A DNA stretch of 23,404 nt, taken from Sergeia podlipaevii. Lineage: Eukaryota > Euglenozoa > Kinetoplastea > Trypanosomatida > Trypanosomatidae. Position numbers and translations under genes: made by a program. Below are positions 16,822-23,404 of this stretch, in pieces; within the stretch, counting starts at the first letter, position 1; the number at the start of each line of letters is the position of its first letter. The stretch is taken from the NCBI GenBank assembly GCA_030849805.1, contig JASANZ010001903.1, forward strand, positions 1 through 23,404, read 5' to 3'. The notes beneath the pieces are model-generated. The model was not told where the DNA came from. It was given only the letters and a program-made list of their open reading frames with translations, and ran no database searches.

Positions 16822-17013
16822 ATGAATGAAACAAAAAAAAAAATGGTGGCCAACATGGAAGAAACAGAAATACAGCAGGGGATAGGAATGAAAGGATGGT
16901 TTGCGGGTGGAGATGGGGTACATACATGCGAACGAAGTAGAAAAAGGAAGAGAGACTTTCATTCAAGTTATACTACACAGGGTATACGGAGCGAGTGGAG
17001 TGCTCCTGTGTAA
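16822..17013 (+). CDS. Candidate small ORF, 63 aa
   Basis: The ATG at 16822 lies 28 bases after the AG of a strong pyrimidine tract, separated by a purine-rich leader as in the real genes. One two-codon upstream ORF (ATG ATA TGA at 16817) overlaps it. The peptide starts Lys/Glu-rich, has a Gly-rich middle with G-W-F and a K/R cluster (about residues 39-45), and ends W-S-A-P-V at a TAA. I recognise no family. Another pyrimidine tract follows it. It may be a genuine small gene or a chance ORF. Confidence 0.22.
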   Translation: MNETKKKMVANMEETEIQQGIGMKGWFAGGDGVHTCERSRKRKRDFHSSYTTQGIRSEWSAPV

Positions 17014-17236
17014 GTGTGTTATTCACAATTTATTCTTTCTATTGTCTTCACCTTCCTTTACTTTTTTCTTTTTGTTGCTCTCCTCCCTATAACCTTGGCC
17101 TTCTTTTTTTTTGATTTTGCTAGGGGTGAATATATACAACGGAGAAACATGACGCTTATCAGCTTAACTGCGTTCATATGTATTTGTATATTTATGAAAC
17201 AGGACGATGCAAAACGAAAGGGCGAAAAAAATATGA

Positions 17237-17485
17237 ATGAATGAAAGGATTGGATTGATAACGATATTTTGGCGAGCAAGATCAAAGAGTAGCAACACAC
17301 TAGCCTCGCGCTTTGTTTTTCTCCCTTTCTCTCGATCGTATAATTGGAAGAAGGAGGGAGAGAAAGAAAGAGAGAAAGACTGGAGGAGGAAGGGAAGGGT
17401 AGATGAGCTATGGTTGCCACTGTTGTGGGGCAACTTTATAGGTCGCGTATTTACGCTGATGATTGCTTCTTTTTGTCTCTCTTGA
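17237..17485 (+). CDS. Candidate small ORF, 82 aa
   Basis: The predicted peptide is mixed in composition, with a charged Lys/Glu/Arg middle (about 43-55) and a hydrophobic C-terminal stretch (about 57-82) that could span a membrane. The nearest upstream acceptor-like AG is 17122-17123. The first ATG after it (17149) starts a different 31-codon frame that ends at 17244 and overlaps this start, which weakens the case. The stop is TGA, unlike all seven long genes. I recognise no family. Confidence 0.15.
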   Translation: MNERIGLITIFWRARSKSSNTLASRFVFLPFSRSYNWKKEGEKEREKDWRRKGRVDELWLPLLWGNFIGRVFTLMIASFCLS

Positions 17486-17565
17486 TAAAATATCTCACTG
17501 TACTACGATATTTTTTTCTTTTCGCATATATGCATTCCTTTAAAATGTTGATTTAAACAAAGAAG

Positions 17566-17597
17566 CTTTACTCTCGTTTTTATCTTTTTGCCTGAAG
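17566..17597 (+). promoter_or_regulatory. Candidate trans-splice acceptor for the 17632 gene
   Basis: A T/C-rich tract (17566-17592) is followed by an AG at 17596-17597. The inferred leader is 34 nt and pyrimidine-rich, unlike the purine-rich leaders of most neighbours. The first ATG after it is the start at 17632. Confidence 0.55.
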
Positions 17598-17631
17598 GGT
17601 TTGTGTCCATTATTCTCCTATACTTTGTTCA

Positions 17632-19095
17632 ATGGCAACAGTAGCAACAGTTCCTCTGGCATCATCGGCCGGATGGACGGCCCCGCCGCCCCCAGAGGAG
17701 CCTCTCAGCTACCCCATTCTCTTTACCCGACTTGAGGCTGAGGCAGAGGAGAGTGCCGTTCAGAACAAAAAGAAGGACAACAATGGTGACGGCGCAGCCA
17801 CAGCAGCAGTATCAGTCGACCTCCCATTAGACCGCGCTGTCACGATTTTCAGTGCTCTACATTGGCTGGTGCCAGTGTACGAGCTGGCAGGGTGGATCCC
17901 GCGGCAGCCACGAGCGCATGAGATGCGCGGCACCGCGGCAGCAGAAGAAGGAAAGGGAAGTGATAGTAACAATATCAAAGGTAGTAGTGGTAGTAGTAGT
18001 GGCGTTGCGAACATGAGCGAGGACGTCCGCTCCGCGCTTGAGCTGCTGTCTCTTTTTAAGACCTTTTATACTATTAACAGCAAGCTCATTCCCAAGCATG
18101 AGGAGCCATACCACTGCGTGGAATCTATTTCCTTTCCAACCCCTAAAGGTCCCCGCGCAGTTACGCGGAGCAAGGTCGAAGGTGACTACAGGGCAGTGCA
18201 TCAGCCCTCCTTCGCCCCACAGCCCGGAGAGAAAACCTCCGTGAGTGCTACCACTGTCACCAACTCCACGGCGTACTTCTCTTTGCTTCCAGGGCACAAC
18301 CACTTTCTCGTGTACTACGAGGACCGCTCCAAGCTGGTACACTTTAACTACGTGCAGCTTGATATGCTCCGCTTCGCATGGGTGGTCGTGAAGGAGCTGA
18401 TGGGGGGCAACGACGGGAGTGGCAGCGGTGGGGCCCCCGTCAGTGGCAACGCACTGGGCAGCAGTGTTTTTAATCTTACAGATGGCACCATCACCGGCTG
18501 CGCGCGGCGCGATCTTAAAAAGAATAATATAAATGCGTCTCCCGCTGCGGTAGCGTCGGCATCGACAGATAAATCAGGCGAAACGGACGTGGCGAAAGCA
18601 GGCAGCAAGGGATCTGGAGGAGCTGGAGGAGGAGCTTCAGCGCCAGCGGTAGGTCGTGGTGGTGGCAATGCACGTCTTAATCAAGGCACGAGCGGTAATG
18701 TCATCACAGGGCCCCGCAAGGACGTGATTGAGATCAAGCAGGAGATGCACCGTAAGCGCTTTCTCAAGGAGGAGCTTGAGGAGGAATGCCAGCGGCGCTG
18801 GCCGCACACCCCCGTTGCCAAGAGTTGCATCTTCACTGCAGAAGAAAAGGCAGAGGCGGAGCTGCCACCAGAGGTGCTGGAGCAGATGGGAGTGGCGAGT
18901 AAAAACATGCGCAACAACAACAACAAACCGCGCAAGGGCCCCAAGTACTATCTAGGGATGGTAGAGCTACCGCTGCTAAACAAAAAGGGCGGTGTGGCGC
19001 GGTTCAAGGCAACACGGTGGTGGAACACCCGGCGGGATGCGGATAGTGCTTCAGCTGAGGTGGCGATATCTGCCCTCCGGAACACGAAGATGTAA
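17632..19095 (+). CDS. Hypothetical protein with possible dsRBD-like C-terminus
   Basis: A 487-aa protein I do not recognise. Ordered-looking parts are residues about 63-92 (hydrophobic, with W-L-V-P-V-Y-E-L-A-G-W-I-P), 132-190, and 214-260 (alternating strand-like pattern then a helix with F-A-W-V-V-V-K-E-L). A Gly/Ala/Ser-rich linker (about 260-360) follows, then a charged helix (about 364-385) and a C-terminal block (about 437-487). That block reads as strands (K-Y-Y-L-G-M-V-E-L-P-L, then R-F-K-A-T-R-W-W) and a helix rich in small residues (D-A-D-S-A-S-A-E-V-A-I-S-A-L), the order and helix type of a double-stranded-RNA-binding fold; the usual basic residues at the helix start are largely missing. 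RNA binding is therefore only a suggestion. No clear targeting signal is seen. The stop is TAA. Confidence 0.8.
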   Translation: MATVATVPLASSAGWTAPPPPEEPLSYPILFTRLEAEAEESAVQNKKKDNNGDGAATAAVSVDLPLDRAVTIFSALHWLVPVYELAGWIPRQPRAHEMRGTAAAEEGKGSDSNNIKGSSGSSSGVANMSEDVRSALELLSLFKTFYTINSKLIPKHEEPYHCVESISFPTPKGPRAVTRSKVEGDYRAVHQPSFAPQPGEKTSVSATTVTNSTAYFSLLPGHNHFLVYYEDRSKLVHFNYVQLDMLRFAWVVVKELMGGNDGSGSGGAPVSGNALGSSVFNLTDGTITGCARRDLKKNNINASPAAVASASTDKSGETDVAKAGSKGSGGAGGGASAPAVGRGGGNARLNQGTSGNVITGPRKDVIEIKQEMHRKRFLKEELEEECQRRWPHTPVAKSCIFTAEEKAEAELPPEVLEQMGVASKNMRNNNNKPRKGPKYYLGMVELPLLNKKGGVARFKATRWWNTRRDADSASAEVAISALRNTKM

Positions 19096-19243
19096 CAACA
19101 GAGCAGAGAGAGATGGGGGAATATATACGTTTTTATTGTTGTTTTTGTCATTGTTTAAGTTTGATTGAAGTAGTGTTTGGCACTCTCTTATTGCACATTT
19201 TTTATTGATCGGCGTGCGACTTGTCGTCACCCTGATCCAAGTC

Positions 19244-19269
19244 CTCTCTCTCTCTCTATATATATATAT
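19244..19269. repeat. Compound microsatellite (CT)7(AT)6
   Basis: It reads as (AT)6(AG)7 on the opposite strand, the same junction type as at 333-374 and 22884-22915. Confidence 0.95.
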
Positions 19270-19789
19270 GATTGTCCCTTTTTTTTTTACTTGGTCACTC
19301 TTTGTTCTTAACTGTTTCTCGCATTGCCGTTTTTTCTTTTTCTTTTTTCGTCTACATCACTTTTGCGAAGGAGAAGGAAAAAAAAAACAAATAGATTGGA
19401 ATCATTATAAAGATAGCCAAAGCGATCTAGTCAATTTCTATCTCAAGTCCCAGTACATACAAATATAGATATATTTAAGACCAAAAAAAGAGGCAGAGAA
19501 TAAAGGGTGAGAGGGAATTTATTGGATAAAGCAAATTAAAGCAAACCCACTACACACGCGAAAAAAAAGAAGAAGCTCAAGGACGTGCTAAGTTGCACAT
19601 ACACGCTGTGCTCATACTTTTGTAAAGTTTCTTTTTTTTTTCTTCTTCTCTCTCTCTCTCATACGATCATAGTGCGCCACCACGCGTGCACGTATCATTC
19701 ATTCATTCATATTTGACTATCACGCCGCAATCTTAATAAGAAGAAGGGGAGAAACAAACAAAAAAAAAGGAGAGAAAGAACCCACCGAG

Positions 19790-19879
19790 TTCTTTTTCTT
19801 TTTCTTTTCTCTCTCTCTCTCTCTCTCTCTTCTTTGTATCGCTATTACTCACAACATATATTTCTTCTCTCCTGCTGAG
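19790..19879 (+). promoter_or_regulatory. Candidate trans-splice acceptor for the 20025 gene
   Basis: A strong pyrimidine tract including (CT)11 (19809-19830) is followed by a second short tract and a first AG at 19878-19879. The inferred leader of about 145 nt has no ATG before 20025. Its last 40 bases are almost all purines. Confidence 0.5.
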
Positions 19880-20024
19880 AGGAGGGGGGGATTCCTTTTG
19901 TTATTGTTGTTTTTTTGCTTCCACAAAGCCATTTCTGCTTCTCGAGTGGGGTGAAGTTGCGATTTCCGATAGCCTTAGTAACAACTAGAGAAGCAAAGAT
20001 AGAAAGAAAGGAGCAAAGAAAAAA

Positions 20025-22130
20025 ATGAACATGTCTCGAGGCAGTCCACACAACGACGTCGCCTCTAGCTTAAGTGACGACGACTACATGTATGACTATT
20101 ATCTCCCTCAAATTGGTCTCGTTCCTGTGGGTGGATACAATTACCTGGACGCGTGCGAGATCACTGACAACTACGTGAAACCCGTCTCTGAACCGTCCGC
20201 TTCTCAGCCCCTGCCCTCCTCAGCGCCGCCAGCCCCTACCGTCTCAACGTTTACCAAGAAACCATTCGCCCCTGTTGTCGTAGTAGCTGCGCAGGAAAAC
20301 TTAGCGAGAGTGTCACTCGGTGAAGCAGAAACCTTTGCCTTGATGGAGAGGATATCCGTCCCTGATGAGTCCATTACCAAGTCCTCTATTCAGCTGAAAG
20401 ATCTGCCAGAGATTACGGAAGTTAACGTTCCAACTTTACAACAACAACAGCAGCAGCAGAGTGTATCGCCACCGTCCCGCACGCCGGTGCCACCGCCACG
20501 GCAATCTTCACGGACTGGACTCCCGCCTCCTCGCCCTCGTCGCGTCAGCCGCGATGCGACCGCCACTAACGCCGCGGCACCACAGCAGCCACAGCAGCAG
20601 CGGCAAGAAGAAGAAGAGAAACAACAGCTGGAGCCACAGCAGCTGACACAAACACTTATTGATGATAAACAAGCGAAGCTAGACGCAAAGCCCGCATCCC
20701 GCAAGCGCGCTTCCACTCAACTGGTACAACCGCAGCAGCAGGAGCAACTGGAAGAAAGGAAAGGGCGTAGTCAGTCTGCCACGCTCCGTCCGCATCAAGA
20801 CGTCACGGGGCAGTACAGCGCTCCTGCCACCACCATCCCAGACTGGCTCATCAAATTCAACGTCCAGGCGATCTTTAAGGCGGCACAGAAAGGGAGCGAG
20901 GCGGAGGTGCCAGCGCCAGCACCAGCAGCGGCTAGCCGTGGCGGCAGCAGTGGGGAAAAGAGAAGCAAAACCTCAGCAAGTGAGGGCAATTCTGATAAAG
21001 CGGGGGAGGACTGGCTGAACCCGTGCTCCCGCCCTGCGCATACGATGATCACTGCAAGCCTTCGCGGTCGCGGATTCAACGATGGCAGAAGCAGTAACAG
21101 CAGTAGCAGTACAAGCAGTAGTGCCCATGCCCAGTCTGGCCTCGGTCTTCCACGTGGTGGTGGTGGTGGTGGCCGTGGGACCAGCGGCGGTAGTGGCAGT
21201 AAGTTGATTGCAGCAAGGCGCTTCAGTGGCGAGTTGCCGTCCACGTCTTCGATCAGTGAGACCTCCTCCACGATCACACAAGTTACGACAGATGGCAGCG
21301 CCTCGTATGTACGCCAAGGCCTTCACTACCACTACTACCAGCATCATCAGCAGCATCATCAGCAGCAGAAGCGTCAGACCAGCACTGGCAGCGCACCCTC
21401 CATCCACAACGGCTTTGTGTCCATCAAATACGCTCAGAGGTCTATTACACCTCTCTCGCAGCGCGATGACTACTACAGCCACTCCTCCAACTCAGTCAGT
21501 GGCACCGACATGAGCGCCTCTACACCACAGCAGCAGCGGCAGCAACAGGCTCCCTCATCACACCTGAATAATTTCAATAGTGACAGTGAGCTGAGTGATG
21601 AACTGGGTGGTGCCCATCCCCCTGGCTTTCTTCCTCCTGCTGCTGCTGCTGCTGCCGCCGCGCTGCTCGGTCCTGTGCGTCGTCCACGCCACGATAACTT
21701 TTTCAATGTCATGCGTATGCGTCAGGTCCAGCAGCAGCAGCAACAACAGTTGAACGGAGATGTGATAGCTGCGGGCGAAGGCGCCAGAGAAGGCGTGCTG
21801 CTACCACGTGGTGGAGGTGCCGGAAGCATTATCTCTAGTGGTGCCTACCACAGCAACATCCTTACTCCGAAGAGAAACCGTGGCGATGGCATGGCGGAAA
21901 TGGCTCATAATGAGCTGCAGCTTGAGCAGCAAGAGCAAGAACAGCAGCAACTGAGTAGGTCGGTGCCTCGCACCTCGCGAACCGAAGAGTGGGAGGACCA
22001 AGCTGGCGTTGGAAGCGAGGAAATGGAGTTTTTAGAGGGTGATAATGTTTCGAAGCTGAGCGGCATGAGTCTGCCGGCGGAAACAAAGTTTGTAACGTAC
22101 ACTGCTACCGCAACCACTTCCTACTACTAA
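20025..22130 (+). CDS. Gln/Ser/Pro-rich disordered protein of unknown function
   Basis: A 701-aa protein I do not recognise. Most of it is low complexity, but some islands look constrained: an acidic, Tyr-rich N-terminus (about residues 15-50, D-D-D-Y-M-Y-D-Y-Y-L-P); a proline/arginine block (about 147-178) with P-V-P-P-P-R and L-P-P-P-R-P-R-R; P-D-W-L-I-K-F-N-V-Q-A-I-F-K-A-A (about 272-287), likely helical; D-W-L-N-P-C-S-R-P-A-H (about 328-338); a basic R-R-F-S site (about 398-401) that suits a kinase or 14-3-3; and D-N-F-F-N-V-M-R-M-R-Q (about 555-565). Between them lie Gln, Ser, Gly and Ala runs and a His/Gln/Tyr stretch (about 433-450). Such proteins are often scaffolds or RNA-granule components, but nothing here proves it. 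A second in-frame ATG lies two codons after the start. The stop is TAA, soon followed by (TC)n and (TG)n arrays. Confidence 0.8.
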   Translation: MNMSRGSPHNDVASSLSDDDYMYDYYLPQIGLVPVGGYNYLDACEITDNYVKPVSEPSASQPLPSSAPPAPTVSTFTKKPFAPVVVVAAQENLARVSLGEAETFALMERISVPDESITKSSIQLKDLPEITEVNVPTLQQQQQQQSVSPPSRTPVPPPRQSSRTGLPPPRPRRVSRDATATNAAAPQQPQQQRQEEEEKQQLEPQQLTQTLIDDKQAKLDAKPASRKRASTQLVQPQQQEQLEERKGRSQSATLRPHQDVTGQYSAPATTIPDWLIKFNVQAIFKAAQKGSEAEVPAPAPAAASRGGSSGEKRSKTSASEGNSDKAGEDWLNPCSRPAHTMITASLRGRGFNDGRSSNSSSSTSSSAHAQSGLGLPRGGGGGGRGTSGGSGSKLIAARRFSGELPSTSSISETSSTITQVTTDGSASYVRQGLHYHYYQHHQQHHQQQKRQTSTGSAPSIHNGFVSIKYAQRSITPLSQRDDYYSHSSNSVSGTDMSASTPQQQRQQQAPSSHLNNFNSDSELSDELGGAHPPGFLPPAAAAAAAALLGPVRRPRHDNFFNVMRMRQVQQQQQQQLNGDVIAAGEGAREGVLLPRGGGAGSIISSGAYHSNILTPKRNRGDGMAEMAHNELQLEQQEQEQQQLSRSVPRTSRTEEWEDQAGVGSEEMEFLEGDNVSKLSGMSLPAETKFVTYTATATTSYY
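21640..21668. repeat. GCT/GCC repeat encoding an Ala run
   Basis: A CTG-orientation triplet array in the 20025 gene is read as consecutive Ala residues. It is the only long CTG-strand array in the coding DNA; the rest are CAG-strand. Confidence 0.9.
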
Positions 22131-22136
22131 TTGCTT

Positions 22137-22182
22137 TCTCTCTCTCTCTCTCTCTTTACACATAGTAGTGGTGGTAGTAGTA

Positions 22183-22219
<37 letters not shown>
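22137..22219. repeat. (TC)n, GTA-rich and (TG)17 microsatellites after a stop codon
   Basis: A (TC)n array (22137-22154) starts six bases after the TAA. It is followed by a GTA/GTG-rich stretch (22164-22185) and (TG)17 (22186-22219). Confidence 0.95.
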
Positions 22220-22222
<3 letters not shown>

Positions 22223-22673
22223 CTGCTGATGTGCTGAAACACCTATATTGCGTTTGCATTGCTATTTTTGGTGTTTTTGTATTGATGATGAAATAGAGAA
22301 GTCAAGAGAGAGAAATTTTTTTCTTTTCAAAAAAATCATTCGTTATAAGATGGCTTCATGGGGCCCCTCCATACAATGTGTCTGTGCGTGTGTTTGTGTG
22401 CGTGTGTCCTCCGTCTTTCATAAATACAAAAGAAAGATGTAAGACTGGGGGGCGTGTGTGTGTGTGTCACATTGTAGAAGCATCTTAGAGAAAGATGGAG
22501 ATGAAAAAATATATATGTTAAATGCAAAGAGTAGCGAAAAGCAATTGAGCCTATATATATGAATATATATATCTGCATGTATGTGTGTATGCTTCTAGAA
22601 TCAAGGAAAATGATTTTTTTTTGTTTTATCGCATCTTCAAAACGCATTCTCCCTCGCTTTTGTGATATTATCT

Positions 22674-22707
<34 letters not shown>

Positions 22708-22882
22708 AGAGAGAGTTTTTCTGTTCTCCTCTTTTTTTTATTTGTGTTTATGTGAATGGAAGTTCTATTTTTCTGTTTGTTTGTTTTTTTTGCTTTGCTT
22801 TGCTCATTGTTGCTATAACTATGGTCGTCGTTGATGTTAGTTCTCTTACTACGCCTATCAGTAGCGGTTTCTTCCTCTTTAA

Positions 22883-22883
<1 letters not shown>

Positions 22884-22915
<32 letters not shown>
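22884..22915. repeat. Compound microsatellite (AT)9(AG)7
   Basis: It has the same order and junction as the array at 333-374, in the same orientation. Confidence 0.95.
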
Positions 22916-23231
22916 GATAACTATTGTTATTATTGCTACCATTATCTAAAAAGAATTACAAAAAAATTGCTCTCGTGGACATAAAGATCCTTTTATCAGT
23001 GTGAAATGTGCGTAATGTGTACATGCGTGAAATGTGGCTTGAGTGCTGGATAGTCATCCTCCTCCTTTCTGATCGTTACTATTATTATAATTATTGTTGC
23101 TGTTGTTAATGTTCTTCTGTGGTGCATAAACGTGTTGTAGCTGGTCATGATTGCTGACGAGACACTAAGGAAAATACGAACGGGAGAGAGAGAGAGAGAG
23201 GGCACACTGCATAAATGTTGTTGTTTTATGT

Positions 23232-23358
23232 ATCCCCTCCTCACCCCTCCCCCTCCTTCCTTCTCAAATCTCTTTCCCCTAATTTCGCTTTTTCTTTTCC
23301 ACCCCTACCGATCCATTTGTCAATATATATTTTTCTGTCATTACTATTATTATTTGAG
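23232..23358 (+). promoter_or_regulatory. Long pyrimidine tract and AG, probably for the next gene downstream
   Basis: More than 100 bases are strongly C/T-rich (about 23232-23344). The first AG after them is 23357-23358, with further AGs at about 23372, 23382 and 23392. This layout suggests that another + strand gene starts just past the right edge. Confidence 0.45.
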
Positions 23359-23404
23359 AATAACATTAATTAGTGTTTCCTAGGCGACATCAGTACCCCC
23401 CCCC

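Larger units (their letters stand above)
14436..17631. other. 3.2-kb spacer after the Sec14-like gene
   Basis: This is the longest gap in the window. It begins with UTR-like sequence holding an 11-nt direct repeat (14628-14638 and 14692-14702) and a UGUA-rich patch (14780-14833). Many pyrimidine tracts follow (notably about 15150-15190, 15220-15300, 15690-15725, 16677-16784, 17028-17114). Two small ORFs of non-homopolymeric composition (16822-17013 and 17237-17485) are listed separately. No tRNA, rRNA or clear box C/D RNA is seen. Confidence 0.6.
19096..20024. other. Spacer before the 20025 gene
   Basis: The stretch holds a (CT)7(AT)6 compound microsatellite (19244-19269), A-rich DNA around 19380-19570, several pyrimidine tracts, a (CT)11 array at 19809-19830 and the leader of the next gene. 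No gene is seen. Confidence 0.7.
22131..23404. other. 3' spacer to the right edge
   Basis: The stretch holds (TC)n at 22137-22154, (TG)17 at 22186-22219, (TG)14 at 22674-22701, (AT)9(AG)7 at 22884-22915, a short (GA)n near 23183-23200, and a long pyrimidine-rich tract from about 23232 to 23344. It ends in at least nine C, cut by the window edge. No gene is seen. Confidence 0.7.

Noticed and set aside
15464..17460. TGATGA motifs that might mark box C/D snoRNAs (for example near 15464, 15777 and 17449)
   Set aside because: I found no CTGA box D at a suitable distance with a terminal stem. TGATGA is common by chance in this T/A/G-rich DNA.
20464..20560. SH3-binding motifs in the 20025 gene
   Set aside because: P-x-x-P-x-R matches are present, but the region is simply Pro/Arg-rich and SH3 domains are scarce in kinetoplastids, so no partner can be inferred.
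409..22130. ER or lipid-transfer operon linking the SPCS3-like, VAP-like and Sec14-like genes
   Set aside because: Trypanosomatid transcription units are long and group unrelated genes. Three broadly ER-related products among seven is not evidence of a system.

Overview
The window looks like nuclear DNA from a trypanosomatid (kinetoplastid) protist. Seven long, intronless reading frames all lie on the + strand. Each sits behind a T/C-rich tract followed by an AG, the layout expected for spliced-leader trans-splicing within a polycistronic unit. Coding DNA is GC-balanced. The spacers are AT-rich, full of T-runs, and crowded with (TG)n, (CT)n, (GA)n and (AT)n microsatellites. All genes read through under the standard code with TAA or TAG stops, which argues against a reassigned-stop lineage. 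I cannot resolve the genus.

Layout: (1) a possible 3' tail of an upstream gene at the left edge (3-56); (2) 409-1278, a signal peptidase complex subunit 3-like ER protein; (3) 1847-2734, a kinetoplastid protein with distant resemblance to a ciliary microtubule inner protein family; (4) 4032-6953, a large disordered and coiled-coil protein of unknown function; (5) 7662-11150, a very long tail-anchored protein whose N-terminal half appears to hold a VAP-type MSP domain split by two low-complexity insertions; (6) 12837-14435, a Sec14/CRAL-TRIO lipid-transfer-type protein with the phosphatidylinositol-contact residues intact; (7) 17632-19095, an unknown protein with a possible dsRBD-like C-terminus; (8) 20025-22130, a Gln/Ser/Pro-rich disordered protein with short conserved-looking islands. 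The right edge has a very long pyrimidine tract, probably the splice signal of the next gene.

Spacers are large (0.6-3.2 kb) and mostly UTR-like. They hold three small ORFs of unremarkable composition, two candidate RNA secondary structures in the spacer after the VAP-like gene, and a UGUA-rich patch after the Sec14 gene.

Three of the seven proteins (SPCS3-like, VAP-like, Sec14-like) belong to the ER or lipid-transfer world. Neighbouring genes in trypanosomatid transcription units usually share no function, so I do not infer a pathway from this. I see no mobile element, CRISPR array, rRNA or tRNA. I found no clear new multi-gene system. The best leads are the split MSP domain, the possible axonemal protein, and the competing-stem element at 11605-11660.
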